Assembly: GCA_019240405.1 (NCBI GenBank)
Contig: JAFAYL010000013.1
Coordinates: forward strand, 62,001 to 126,000
DNA length: 64,000 bases
From: Acidobacteriaceae bacterium
GTDB taxonomy: Bacteria; Acidobacteriota; Terriglobia; Bryobacterales; Bryobacteraceae
Direction: 5' to 3'
Below are positions 26,708 through 35,866 of this stretch, in pieces. The position numbers and the translations under genes are program-made. Positions within the stretch are counted from its first letter, which is position 1. Every line of letters begins with the position of its first letter. The notes under the pieces were generated by a model, which did not search any database, was not told the DNA's origin, and was given only the letters and a program-made list of their open reading frames with translations.

Positions 26708-27745
26708 TCAGGGCGTCAAAACCGCCTTTACCAATTCGCCCCTGTGCATCTTTTCGAAGCAGTCCAGCCACTCGGAAAGCTGCGCCACTCGACTGATCAT
26801 CGGCTCAACGTTGATCTGACCCGACACAATCATCGCGATGACTCGCTCCCACACCGGCCAGTTATGCGAGAAACTGCCCTGAATAGTCGCGTTCTTTTGC
26901 ACTGCCGGATCCAGGCTGAAGTTCATGGGTTGCGGGCCCCAGCCAACCTTTATGATTTGCCCCGCGGGACGGACAACTTGCATTGCGAGCTGCAGAGCCG
27001 CCGACGCTCCAGACGCGTCGACCACAACGTCCACTCCAAGACCATTCCCGACCTCCTTGACGTATTCAGCAACTTCACCTTCAAGCGTTTCATCAGCGCC
27101 GAGCGCGCGAGCCACTGCGAACCGGACCCGGTCAGCAGGCAAACCGGCCACGATCACACGCCCAGCGCCACTGAGCTTCGCCATCAGCGCGCAGATTAAG
27201 CCAATCGGCCCTGGCCCAATAACGAGAACATCATCTCCCGGCCGGACCCGACCATTGATGCACACCGCGTTATACGCGACACAGCACGGTTCAGTGAGCG
27301 CGGCATTCTCAAAGGCGACGCCCGCGGGAATGCGGTGTAAACAGCGCTCAGGCACTCGCACAAAATTCGCCATCGCGCCATCCACTCCATAGCCGAATCC
27401 GCGCCGAGCCGGGTCAAGATTGTACAAACCGCTCCGGCTGAAGGATGACGACTCATCGATCACAGCAGCCGTCTCGCTTACCACCCGATCCCCTTCCGCG
27501 AAACCTGAAACGCGAGCTCCGGTTTTTGCAACCGTCCCCGCAAACTCATGTCCCAAGATGCATGGATAATTCACAGGCCAGCTTGCGGATCCACGCCACT
27601 GATGGAGATCGCTTCCGCACACGCTGACTGCGCCCACCCGCAGTAGCACATCGCGCTCGCCAATCTCGGGAACAGGTACCTCCCGCATCTCAACCGACAG
27701 CGGCTCCCGGGCATAGTTCACTACAGCCGGCATCGTCCCGCTCAT
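26708..27745 (-). CDS. Zinc-type (MDR) sugar alcohol dehydrogenase, structural-zinc lobe degenerate
   Basis: 345-aa medium-chain dehydrogenase resembling sorbitol/threonine dehydrogenases. Catalytic-zinc residues are present: SVCGSDLH near 39 and GHEFAG near 66. The Rossmann motif VIGPGPIG lies near 165. The four-cysteine structural-zinc lobe (CG-C-YC-G-YNLC in relatives) reads VIDESSSFSRSGLYNLDP, with every Cys replaced, as in some dehydrogenases that have lost that metal. The start is ATG 27745, overlapping the HUMPS stop (ATGA); the longer frame to 27799 lies inside the upstream gene. Its operon position suggests a C4-C6 polyol or keto-sugar substrate. Confidence 0.85.
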   Translation of the reverse strand: MSGTMPAVVNYAREPLSVEMREVPVPEIGERDVLLRVGAVSVCGSDLHQWRGSASWPVNYPCILGHEFAGTVAKTGARVSGFAEGDRVVSETAAVIDESSSFSRSGLYNLDPARRGFGYGVDGAMANFVRVPERCLHRIPAGVAFENAALTEPCCVAYNAVCINGRVRPGDDVLVIGPGPIGLICALMAKLSGAGRVIVAGLPADRVRFAVARALGADETLEGEVAEYVKEVGNGLGVDVVVDASGASAALQLAMQVVRPAGQIIKVGWGPQPMNFSLDPAVQKNATIQGSFSHNWPVWERVIAMIVSGQINVEPMISRVAQLSEWLDCFEKMHRGELVKAVLTP

Positions 27746-28458
27746 GCGACGGGCTCCTTTCCGACAGGTACGTCTCCGTACGCATGCACGCGTTCGCAAA
27801 TTAACCGCAGTACGCCCTCCACATCTCCGGCACCTGTCCGGAACGCATGTGCATCAATCGCCAAAGGGGCCCCAATCACAACCAATGGCGCGCCGTATCG
27901 CGGTGTTTCAATGGCCTGTTCCAGCGTCAGGCCGCCGACCGCCTGCACTGCAACGGACACTGCCTCAACCACTTCGCGCAAACGGTCCAAAGGGCTCGGC
28001 ATGCTCAGCCCTCGCTCGGCGCGAAGCGTACGCACGTCAAAGCCGATATGGTGAATCACGTAATCGCAGCCGAGCTCCTCGAGCCGTTTCGCGCCCGCAA
28101 CGGGGTCCGGCATCGCCATGTTGTCGCCCATCACCTTCACTCCAAAATCAGCTCCAGCTTTGACGACCAGTTCAACGGTTTCCGTGTGGGCCTGGCCCAT
28201 CACCACGACCATCGCCGCACCCGCCTTCGCTATGATCTCAGCCTCTAGCCATCCTCCGTCCATGGTTTTGAGGTCCGCCACAATCGGTGTCTCGGGGTAT
28301 CGCGCGTGCAGCTCTCTTACACCGCGCATTCCCTCGGCAATAATCAGCGGGGTCCCCACTTCCAACCAATCGACTCCTGCTCGCAGGCCCGACTCTGCTG
28401 TTCGAATCGCCTCTTCCAAATCTGTCAGGTCAAGCGAGAGTTGTACGGTGGCCTTCAT
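27742..28458 (-). CDS. HUMPS-family enzyme (hexulose-6-P synthase / ketogulonate-6-P decarboxylase type)
   Basis: 238-aa orotidine-5'-monophosphate-decarboxylase-superfamily barrel. The metal- and substrate-binding set of the family is complete: E33 in DWLEVGTPLI, and D62, K64 and D67 in VADLKTMDGG. The later phosphate-binding loops QAVGGLTLEQA and LVVIGAPL are also present. Members either condense formaldehyde with ribulose-5-P (Hps) or decarboxylate 3-keto-gulonate-6-P (UlaD). DLKTMD is typical of Hps, but no hexuloisomerase is adjacent; instead a dehydrogenase and an epimerase follow, which fits an Ula-like or new catabolic route better. It is the first gene of the operon. Confidence 0.85.
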   Translation of the reverse strand: MKATVQLSLDLTDLEEAIRTAESGLRAGVDWLEVGTPLIIAEGMRGVRELHARYPETPIVADLKTMDGGWLEAEIIAKAGAAMVVVMGQAHTETVELVVKAGADFGVKVMGDNMAMPDPVAGAKRLEELGCDYVIHHIGFDVRTLRAERGLSMPSPLDRLREVVEAVSVAVQAVGGLTLEQAIETPRYGAPLVVIGAPLAIDAHAFRTGAGDVEGVLRLICERVHAYGDVPVGKEPVA

Positions 28459-28527
28459 CGTGCTCGGGCTACCTGATTATCCAATGTCAATCATGGTTCT
28501 TTCCGATAAGAGTCTTTGAGAACCGGC

Positions 28528-28547
28528 GCGGGATGAGAAAGTCCCGC
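28528..28547. terminator. Small hairpin in the gap before the TadG-like gene
   Basis: GCGGGA (28528-28533) and TCCCGC (28542-28547) form a 6-bp stem with an 8-base loop, between the divergent HUMPS and TadG-like genes. No T-run is present on either side, so a terminator role is weak; a leader hairpin for the plus-strand gene is equally possible. Confidence 0.25.
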
Positions 28548-28585
28548 CATCCGTTTCACTAAATCTAGGTAGCGGTGTCGACGAT

Positions 28586-30118
28586 TTGCCGATAAGATAC
28601 TACAACTTACGACCTCGGTCGAGAAAAAATGAGCGAGGGGCCTCCTTAATCCTCCTCACGTTCATGATTACGACCGTCGTGCTTCCTTTGGTCGGCCTCG
28701 CAATTGACGGCAGTGTCGGCTACTGGTTAAAGGCCAAGCTTTCCTCCGCTGTAGATGCTGCAGCTCTCGCCGCGGGCCGGTCGCTCAGCGTAGGTCTAAC
28801 GTTGCAGGCGCAAATCAACTCTGCTACGCAAACCGCGCAAACCTACTTCGCGGCGAACTTTCCAACTGGGTTGATGGGTACCGCGCTTGTCGGGGGGCAG
28901 CCAAACGTTGCAATCGCACAAACCGGCACACACACCCGCACCGTAACTGTAAGCGCGACCGTCACAGCGCCACTCTATTTCATGCCGATTCTCGGCATTA
29001 GAACAGCAACATTAGCAGCAACTGGTCAGGCCACTCGCCGGGATGCAAACGTCATGCTCGTGCTCGACCGCTCTAACTCGATGAACGTCACAAGTTCCTG
29101 CGCTCCGATGGTGGCGTCGGCACAAAGCTTCGTAAACCAATTTGTAGATGGTCGAGACCAAGTGGGACTCATCACGTTTCAGACGGGAGCAAACGTCGAT
29201 TATGCGCCGACGATCCACTTCAAATCCAACTCTCCCAGCTTGAATTCGGTGTTAAACACTCTGCAGTGCACGGGCGATACAAGTTCCGCGCAAGCTTTGA
29301 GCATGGCCTATACCGAAATCAAGAACGTGATAAATCAACCCGGCGCGCTCAATGTCGTCCTATTCTTTACTGACGGTCAGCCGAATGGATTGGTGGCCAC
29401 TTTTCCAATTAAGACGCAGGCCGACATCCGCTATGATCCTGGCGTCAATCAACCGCCTCCCATGCTGTACAACACTAATCCGGCTAATCTGATACCAGAG
29501 CCAGTCAGTGGATGCAACATCCACGATAATCTGACTGGCGTGATCGCCGACGGCTCCCAGGAGACAGGGCTGCCGCTGAATGCCACGGGTTATACCGCAG
29601 CCGTTCTAAGCGCCGCGGGTGTTCCGATTTCATCTACTGCGAGTCCAACAACTATCAACGCTCCGGGTTGCATGTTTCCCAATTCCAATTGGCAGTACTC
29701 GATATATGGGCGCGTGGATGTGGCCTACATTCCAACTACCGATGCGTACGGAAACTCAGTCGTCGATGGCAACTACAAGCCTCTCGATCTGTTTCCCAGC
29801 GGCAATCCGTACGTCGGCCAAATCCGCCCCGATATGCCGCGAACCGCCAGATACGCGTCTGAAAATGCCGCTGATTCCGCAGCGATGACGATTCGCTCGG
29901 ATAGCACGTACGGCACGATCATATATTCAATCGGACTGGGCGGAAATGAGGCCATGCCAATCGATACCGATTTCCTGGAGCGGGTAGCTAATGATCCGCG
30001 CGCCTCGAATTTCGACTCAACCAAGCCGGTAGGGCTCTTCATCTACGCTTCCAACAAAAGCGAGCTCTCTTCCGCCTTCCAGCAGATTGCCTCGCAGATT
30101 CTGCGCCTATCTCAATAG
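28586..30118 (+). CDS. TadG-like pilus-assembly protein with von Willebrand A domain
   Basis: 510-aa protein with an N-terminal TadE/TadG signature: the short basic leader RSRKNERGAS, a hydrophobic segment at about 20-41, then DAAALAAGRSL. This is the layout of pseudopilin-like Tad proteins. A vWA domain starts near 153 with the MIDAS motif VLDRSNSMN (D161, S163, S165) and continues to the C-terminus with inserts. It should be inner-membrane anchored with the vWA domain outside, binding partners through a metal ion. No other tad genes (cpaF, tadB, flp) are in the window. The start is TTG 28586, with no clear Shine-Dalgarno, so the N-terminus is uncertain. Confidence 0.78.
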   Translation: MPIRYYNLRPRSRKNERGASLILLTFMITTVVLPLVGLAIDGSVGYWLKAKLSSAVDAAALAAGRSLSVGLTLQAQINSATQTAQTYFAANFPTGLMGTALVGGQPNVAIAQTGTHTRTVTVSATVTAPLYFMPILGIRTATLAATGQATRRDANVMLVLDRSNSMNVTSSCAPMVASAQSFVNQFVDGRDQVGLITFQTGANVDYAPTIHFKSNSPSLNSVLNTLQCTGDTSSAQALSMAYTEIKNVINQPGALNVVLFFTDGQPNGLVATFPIKTQADIRYDPGVNQPPPMLYNTNPANLIPEPVSGCNIHDNLTGVIADGSQETGLPLNATGYTAAVLSAAGVPISSTASPTTINAPGCMFPNSNWQYSIYGRVDVAYIPTTDAYGNSVVDGNYKPLDLFPSGNPYVGQIRPDMPRTARYASENAADSAAMTIRSDSTYGTIIYSIGLGGNEAMPIDTDFLERVANDPRASNFDSTKPVGLFIYASNKSELSSAFQQIASQILRLSQ

Positions 30119-30144
30119 TCGAGCTTAGATTTCGCTCCACAGAG

Positions 30145-31392
30145 CTACGGGAATAACTTCTCAATTTCCGTATAAAGCTGCCGGTCCCAATGATTGAAGC
30201 GCTCGATCACTTTGCGCGTTTCTTCATCACATCTTTCGGGCCGCGTGCCTCGATTCACTATCGCAAGGGATGAACGGGGCTTCCAACTGAACTTCGTCTG
30301 AAGCGCCGCATACGCTTCATCGGCTCGGTCCTGATAACCGACGTATGAAAACCGCGTTTTCAAATGATGAACGGCCAGATCATAGGCCCGCTGATCTACG
30401 CGCCCGGGCGGCACGTCCTTTTCATCCACGCCGGCGAAGCAACGAACCATGAGGTTGTCGAGATTCACCGTCATGCCCCGTTCAAGCATTTCGGCAAGAG
30501 ACAGGCGTGAACTCCCATGCCGCGCCAACCCAGGCTGCATTTCGAGCATGTAACAGTAATGCGAAAGAATTCGCTCGGTGGGGTCCCGAACAATGGTGAC
30601 ATAGGTGGATTCCTGCGGGAGATGTGCGTGAACACCGTACTGGAAATGTCCTATAACCAAGCGAAATTTCGCGCGCTGTTCTAGAGGCAGTGCTTCGAAA
30701 TGCCCGGCCAGAAAACCGGGAGGATCCGGATACAAATAAGCCACTTCAGACGGCTTATAGTTTTCGATCATCACCTCTCGGAACGCAGTGCCAGCCGTCT
30801 TAGCTATGTGCATGAACAGAATTGCCTCGCGCTGCCTTGGTCCGTCACGGCGAGGTATTTCCGCAGTCAGTGGTGAATTCGGCACCAACCTCCCATCTGC
30901 GAATGTTGCCTCCACGCGGGCTTTCGATTTGGCTTGCCCGTCCCGCGTTAAATCGAAATAGAAGGCGTGTTGTCCAACATCCGGCCGGTAATGCACGGCA
31001 AGAACTTCACTGCATAGTTCGCCGTCAAGGTAGATATTGAGTTTTCCTGCGCGAGAAGGGTTGTTCCTATCAAAAGCCCAGCCGTAGATTTCGCCGCCGG
31101 CAATTCCATCAACCCGGCCCAGCATGTCTGGCTTGGAGGTATTCGCACCGTTCGTTTTGCGCCGCCCGACCAGGTAATAAAACGCTAGCTTCAGCTTCTG
31201 ATCTCTTCCCGTTCGCCGCGATGCGATCAGAGCGTAGGCCAGCAGTCCCCCGAAAGCCACAACAGTGTATGGAGAGTGGACGATCTCCTTCATGTAAAAC
31301 AAGCAGACGGCAGCAAGAGCCACGCTGGAAATTGCAATGGCGAACAGCACGGATCGCGAGCGGAGGCGGGGAAAATAGTCGAGCAATTGCAT
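30145..31392 (-). CDS. Membrane-anchored sulfotransferase family protein
   Basis: 415-aa protein. Two hydrophobic segments (about 17-33 and 41-57) anchor it. Residues 90-165 form a beta module with GRVDGIAGGEIYGWAFDRNN and IYLDGEL, a pattern met in surface-glycan enzymes. The catalytic sulfotransferase domain (about 185-415) has the PAPS 5'-phosphate loop LFMHIAKTAGTAFREVM and the 3'-phosphate motif IVRDPTERILSHY. It would transfer sulfate from PAPS to a carbohydrate or lipid at the membrane. No PAPS-synthesis genes lie nearby. It is divergent from the metal transporter. Confidence 0.82.
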   Translation of the reverse strand: MQLLDYFPRLRSRSVLFAIAISSVALAAVCLFYMKEIVHSPYTVVAFGGLLAYALIASRRTGRDQKLKLAFYYLVGRRKTNGANTSKPDMLGRVDGIAGGEIYGWAFDRNNPSRAGKLNIYLDGELCSEVLAVHYRPDVGQHAFYFDLTRDGQAKSKARVEATFADGRLVPNSPLTAEIPRRDGPRQREAILFMHIAKTAGTAFREVMIENYKPSEVAYLYPDPPGFLAGHFEALPLEQRAKFRLVIGHFQYGVHAHLPQESTYVTIVRDPTERILSHYCYMLEMQPGLARHGSSRLSLAEMLERGMTVNLDNLMVRCFAGVDEKDVPPGRVDQRAYDLAVHHLKTRFSYVGYQDRADEAYAALQTKFSWKPRSSLAIVNRGTRPERCDEETRKVIERFNHWDRQLYTEIEKLFP

Positions 31393-31527
31393 CGGTTCGC
31401 TATGTAGGCATCATTTCACACGCCCTGCAGAAGGCCAGAACATCTTAGTTGTTATCAGCTGCTTATAGATGAAACGTAAAGTAGAACAACATCATAATTT
31501 TGCCGGTGCCATACTGATGTTTTGAGC

Positions 31528-33429
31528 ATGCTTCGCAATCGCACTGCCGAGGTACCAGCATACTCTCTTCCTGAAATCCACCAGAGCGTCGCTACTTCTC
31601 ACTCCAGATTTTGGAGACGCCTCTTCGCGTTTGCGGGACCCGCCTATCTCGTCAGCGTCGGCTACATGGATCCGGGGAACTGGGCCACCGATCTAGAGGG
31701 CGGAGCGCGTTTCGGGTACCGCCTCCTGTGGGTACTCGTTCTTTCCGATCTCATGGCGCTGCTGCTTCAGACGTTAAGTTCGCGTCTCGGCATCGTAAGC
31801 CGGCGCGACCTCGCCCAAGCCTGCCGCGATGAATATCCAAGGGCTGTATCGTACACGCTTTGGGTGCTTTGCGAGCTCGCCATTATCGCCTGCGATCTGG
31901 CCGAAGTGCTGGGTGCCGCGATCGGCCTGAATCTGTTGTTCCATTTACCGCTGCTTGCCGGAGTTCTGATTACCGCCGCCGATGTCTTGTTAGTCCTCTG
32001 GCTCACTCGCCTCGGAATACGAGTGGTCGAGGCCTTTGTATTAGCGCTTATTGCTACGATCGCGGGCTGCTTCGCGTTCGAGATCTTCCTCGCCCATCCA
32101 CACGTGCCGGAAATCACCAGCGGCTTGCTTCCGCGCCTGAACTCACAAACTCTGTATATTGCCGTGGCCATCTTTGGAGCCACTGTTATGCCGCACAACC
32201 TGTATCTCCACTCGGCGCTCGTTCAGACCCGTCAAATCGGTGAGACGACGGAAGACAAACGCCGCGCGTGCCGCTTCAACTTCCTCGATTCCGCGCTCGC
32301 TCTCAATGGCGCTTTGTTTGTGAACGCTGCCATTCTCGTGATGTCCGGCGCAGTGTTTTTCAAGCGTCACATCGTGGTTACCGAGATTCAGCAGGCTCAC
32401 CAACTTCTTTCGCCGCTCTTAGGGACAGCTCTCGCGAGCGTATTGTTTGGCACTGCTCTGCTCTGCTCCGGATTATCTTCCACTCTCACCGGCACAATGG
32501 CTGGGCAGATTGTCATGGAAGGCTTCTTGCGTTTCAGGATGCAGCCTTGGCTCCGCCGCGCGGTCACCCGTTGTCTTGCCATCGCGCCAGCCGCGTTGAC
32601 GATTTATATATTCGGCGCTTCCGGCACCTACAAGCTAATCATCATCAGCCAAATCATTCTCAGCCTGCAATTGCCATTTGCCGTCATTCCTCTATTGCAC
32701 TTCACGAGCGACCGCAAGCGAATGGGTCCGTTCGTTAACGGCGTATGGCTGCAAATAGGGGCATGGCTGTGCGCCGCGTTCATTCTCGTTCTGAATATTT
32801 GGTTTCTCTGGAGTCAGGCGGGCGCGTGGATTTCACAAAGCGCCAACCATCGCTCCACCTTGATGTTCGTATCTCTGGTTGTTGGACTCGCGTTCATCGC
32901 GCTTCTCGCCATGATTACCTGCTGGCCTTGGCTCCATCGCGCGCCTCTCGTTGCGGAGCGTGTGGCAGTTACTGTGCCTGAAGACGCCGCGCCTGTATTT
33001 CCTTCGCGTACCTATTCGCGTATTCTCGTTCCGCTTGATCACAGCCCGGCCGATCACGAAGCGCTCGGGAATGCCCTTGCTCTCGCCAAATCGCATCATG
33101 CAAAGATCATTCTTTTGCACGTAGAAGAAGGTGTCACCAGCCAAATGTTTGGTTCGCTCTCCTCAACTGCCGAGATTACGGAAGGCCAGGATTATCTCGC
33201 AAATGTCGTCTCTTGCTTGCGGCAGCAAAATGTGAACGTCGATGTAGTCGTGCGGCACGGAAATAATCCCGCGAAAGAAATCGCCTCCGCGGCTCAAGAG
33301 GTCCATCCCGATCTCCTCATCATGGCTTCGCACGGCCACCGCGGCTTAAAGGACCTTATATTTGGAACGACGATCAACTCTGTCCGCCATCGGGTCAAAG
33401 CGCCGCTTCTGATCGTCCGCCAATCATAA
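31528..33429 (+). CDS. Nramp-type divalent metal transporter fused to a UspA domain
   Basis: About 633-aa protein. Residues 25-480 are an Nramp (MntH) transporter with roughly 11 membrane segments and the family motifs YMDPGNWATDL (TM1 metal ligands) and VMPHNLYLHS (TM6). After a linker, residues 496-633 are a universal-stress domain: ILVPLDHSPADHEAL at its start and the nucleotide motif SHGHRGLKDLIFGTT with the G-9x-G-T spacing kept (the first glycine of the motif is Ala). Import of Mn2+/Fe2+ gated by nucleotide binding in the cytosolic domain is an inference. ATG 31528 is chosen; a TTG at 31522 is in frame. hldD follows nine bases later. Confidence 0.9.
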   Translation: MLRNRTAEVPAYSLPEIHQSVATSHSRFWRRLFAFAGPAYLVSVGYMDPGNWATDLEGGARFGYRLLWVLVLSDLMALLLQTLSSRLGIVSRRDLAQACRDEYPRAVSYTLWVLCELAIIACDLAEVLGAAIGLNLLFHLPLLAGVLITAADVLLVLWLTRLGIRVVEAFVLALIATIAGCFAFEIFLAHPHVPEITSGLLPRLNSQTLYIAVAIFGATVMPHNLYLHSALVQTRQIGETTEDKRRACRFNFLDSALALNGALFVNAAILVMSGAVFFKRHIVVTEIQQAHQLLSPLLGTALASVLFGTALLCSGLSSTLTGTMAGQIVMEGFLRFRMQPWLRRAVTRCLAIAPAALTIYIFGASGTYKLIIISQIILSLQLPFAVIPLLHFTSDRKRMGPFVNGVWLQIGAWLCAAFILVLNIWFLWSQAGAWISQSANHRSTLMFVSLVVGLAFIALLAMITCWPWLHRAPLVAERVAVTVPEDAAPVFPSRTYSRILVPLDHSPADHEALGNALALAKSHHAKIILLHVEEGVTSQMFGSLSSTAEITEGQDYLANVVSCLRQQNVNVDVVVRHGNNPAKEIASAAQEVHPDLLIMASHGHRGLKDLIFGTTINSVRHRVKAPLLIVRQS

Positions 33430-33438
33430 GCTCTGGGG

Positions 33439-34473
33439 ATGACCGATCTTTCACGAGGACGAATTCTCGTAACCGGAGGCGCTGGTTTCATTGGAAGCGC
33501 TCTCATCACCGCGCTCAATCGCCGCGGCCTCAACAATATCCTCGTAGCCGATTTCCTCGGCGAGGACGAAAAATGGAAGAATCTCGCTCCGCTCCAATTC
33601 GCCGATTATCTCGAGGCCGATGATCTACTCGCGCGTATAGATACCGCGCCTCATCTGTTCAGTAACATCGCAACAGTCTTCCATTTGGGCGCGTGCACTG
33701 ATACAAGCGAAGCCGATGCCGCTTACCTGATCCGGAATAACTTCGAGTGCACAAAGTCGCTCGCGCATTTCGCGCTTGAGGGCGGGCGTCGTTTTGTCTA
33801 CGCATCCTCGGCCGCCACCTACGGCGCGCTCGGAGCCAGTTTGCCTGAGACAGTATCGCTCGCGAGTCTGCGGCCGCTGAACATGTATGCCTATTCGAAG
33901 CATCTGTTCGACTGCTATGCGGAACGCGCCGGAATTTTGCCTCGGATCAGCGGCCTAAAATACTTCAACGTGTTCGGGCCCAATGAAGATCATAAGGGCG
34001 ACATGCGAAGCGTTGTTCACAAAGCCTTTCATCAAATTCGGGAAAGCGGCCGACTTTCGTTGTTCAAGAGTTACCGGCCCGAGTTCCCTGATGGCGGCCA
34101 GCGGCGTGATTTTATATACGTCAAAGACGCCGCGGCTGCCACAATCTTCCTCGCTGAGAACGTGAATGGAGAAGGATTATTCAATATCGGTTCCGGTGAA
34201 GCAACCACGTGGCTCTCGCTGGCTGATGCGATCTTCGGCGCGCTTGGCCGGCAGACCGACATCGACTTTATCGACATGCCGGAAACACTTCGCGAGAAAT
34301 ATCAGTACTACACATGCGCGAACATCAGCAAGCTTCGCGCGGCCGGATTCACACAACCCATCACACCTCTCGCAGACGCGGTTCGCGACTACGTTCACAA
34401 CTATTTACTGCCCCGACGCCGGCTCGGCGATGAAGCGGCCCCAGTAGCTCAAAAACCGACCACGGGACTCTGA
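33439..34473 (+). CDS. hldD: ADP-L-glycero-D-manno-heptose-6-epimerase
   Basis: 344-aa short-chain dehydrogenase-type epimerase of the heptose pathway for LPS core. Seen: the Rossmann motif ILVTGGAGFIGSALI at about 9-23, the family block VFHLGACTDTSEADA near 76, the catalytic Y-x3-K in MYAYSKHLFDCYAE near 150, and FNVFGPNEDHKGDMRSVVHKA. The C-terminal tail after YVHNY is 20 residues longer than usual. It acts in the cytoplasm on ADP-D-glycero-heptose. It is directly downstream of the transporter, probably in one transcript, with no functional link obvious. Confidence 0.9.
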   Translation: MTDLSRGRILVTGGAGFIGSALITALNRRGLNNILVADFLGEDEKWKNLAPLQFADYLEADDLLARIDTAPHLFSNIATVFHLGACTDTSEADAAYLIRNNFECTKSLAHFALEGGRRFVYASSAATYGALGASLPETVSLASLRPLNMYAYSKHLFDCYAERAGILPRISGLKYFNVFGPNEDHKGDMRSVVHKAFHQIRESGRLSLFKSYRPEFPDGGQRRDFIYVKDAAAATIFLAENVNGEGLFNIGSGEATTWLSLADAIFGALGRQTDIDFIDMPETLREKYQYYTCANISKLRAAGFTQPITPLADAVRDYVHNYLLPRRRLGDEAAPVAQKPTTGL

Positions 34474-34501
34474 ACGACGAGCTAATTTCTATACTTGTCG
34501 T

Positions 34502-34981
34502 ATGTTCTTTCGCCGCCGAGACGCCAAGCCGCCCACCTTCGCCGAGCGTATAGAATTGCTCCGCCAAGCTGGATTCTCTGCTGAAAATCTCCCCGATGGA
34601 CGAGTCAAAATCACGAAGCATGGTGTCGGCGCCATCATCGGAGATAAGGGAAAGAATCAACCGGAGATCGAGAAAGCCGGCATTTTGGTTGGTCCGGAAA
34701 TCGCCACCTTGCTCAACGCCGGTTATCAAATTTTCCTCGAAACTCCCACAGGCAAACGACTGCCTGCTACCGCCAAAGAGCTCAAAGCACTGCATGAGTT
34801 TGAGGAAGACGTAAAAGAAGCGCTTGGGCTCGTGAGTCTCTATAACACTTCGCTTGGCACCACCAGCCAGAAGCACGAGTATGATCGCGTTCTCAATCGG
34901 GATGTAGGCCGCCAACCAAAACCTTGGGAAACCAAACAGCACCGGGCCGTGGCGCCGCACACCAAGGGCTCGTTCTCTTAA
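34502..34981 (+). CDS. Conserved hypothetical protein
   Basis: 159-aa soluble protein, not recognised. It starts with a basic stretch (FFRRRDAKPPTFAER). About residues 20-90 look like one compact alpha/beta domain: GRVKITKHGVGAIIGDKG, a central GILVGPEIATLLNAGY, and FLETPTGKRLPAT. A helix ELKALHEFEEDVKEALGL and a polar tail follow. No signal peptide, membrane segment or metal motif is seen. It lies 28 bases after hldD on the same strand and may share its transcript. Codon use and length argue for a real gene. Confidence 0.7.
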   Translation: MFFRRRDAKPPTFAERIELLRQAGFSAENLPDGRVKITKHGVGAIIGDKGKNQPEIEKAGILVGPEIATLLNAGYQIFLETPTGKRLPATAKELKALHEFEEDVKEALGLVSLYNTSLGTTSQKHEYDRVLNRDVGRQPKPWETKQHRAVAPHTKGSFS

Positions 34982-35006
34982 CCTTTCGTTTTGTGAAGAT
35001 GCTTGG

Positions 35007-35807
35007 TTACAGTGGCTTCGGATCTTCTTCGAGCAACTGTTTGAACGCGGGATCCGTTTTGAGTGAAGCGAACTCCGGCATATCCGGAATCTTCTTGCGA
35101 TCCTTTATACCCTCTTCGAGAGCCTTCCGTAGGTAGATCAGAGCGCGTTCCTTAGCGCCCGATTTCGCGTACGACTTAGCCAAATACAAATGGAATGTTG
35201 CCCGTTCACCGATAGTGCGCTCTTGCAGGAGTGTGCCGAACGTGCTGTGATGCTCAAAAATATCCGGGTCGAGCTTCAGCGCCTGATCGTACCATTCCAT
35301 GGCCTGGTTATAGTCCTTCCGCGAAAAATAGGCCGCCCCGAGATTCGCTTCGATGGAGGCCGAAGGACCTGAATACTTCAGCGCGCGCTTGTAATAACCG
35401 ATTGCGCGACGGTAATTCGTTTGCGCGTAATAGATCGTTCCAAGGTTGTTGATGGCTTCAGCGTATTTCGGATCCAACTTCACTGCGCGCTCGTAGTTCT
35501 TCTTCGCAAGGCCGAACTCCATGAGCTGATGGAAAGCGATACCGATCTTGTTCGCGAGAACAGGGGAATCGGCCGGTCCTTCGCGGTACATATCAATGGC
35601 TTCTCGATACATCTTTCGCGCCATATAAATGTCGCCGCGCATCTCAGTGGTGAGAAGCGGAGCAGGCGGCGAGTTGAGCGGCGTGTTGGTAGCAGCGGAA
35701 GCCCGTAGGCCGGAATCCGTTACCGTCGATTGTTGCGCGAGACTCCCGAACGGAGCGAGCGATACTGCCAGACAGCAGGCGAAACGTAACCCAGAGAAAG
35801 AGATCAC
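35007..35807 (-). CDS. Secreted TPR-repeat protein
   Basis: 266-aa protein with a signal peptide (about 1-24, ending SLAQQ). Five to six tetratricopeptide-like helix pairs follow from about residue 55, e.g. YAEAINNLGTIYYAQTNYRR, EANLGAAYFSRKDYNQAMEW and HLYLAKSYAKSGAKERALIY. It acts in the periplasm, most likely as a protein-binding scaffold. It stands downstream of the bifunctional PBP gene on the same strand, with a 59-base gap, so a role in envelope assembly is possible but unproven. Confidence 0.8.
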   Translation of the reverse strand: MISFSGLRFACCLAVSLAPFGSLAQQSTVTDSGLRASAATNTPLNSPPAPLLTTEMRGDIYMARKMYREAIDMYREGPADSPVLANKIGIAFHQLMEFGLAKKNYERAVKLDPKYAEAINNLGTIYYAQTNYRRAIGYYKRALKYSGPSASIEANLGAAYFSRKDYNQAMEWYDQALKLDPDIFEHHSTFGTLLQERTIGERATFHLYLAKSYAKSGAKERALIYLRKALEEGIKDRKKIPDMPEFASLKTDPAFKQLLEEDPKPL

Positions 35808-35866
35808 AATACGATCCCCCTTTGTCTTGTACTATATACCTTTTCAAGCCAGAACGGGGGAACCGT

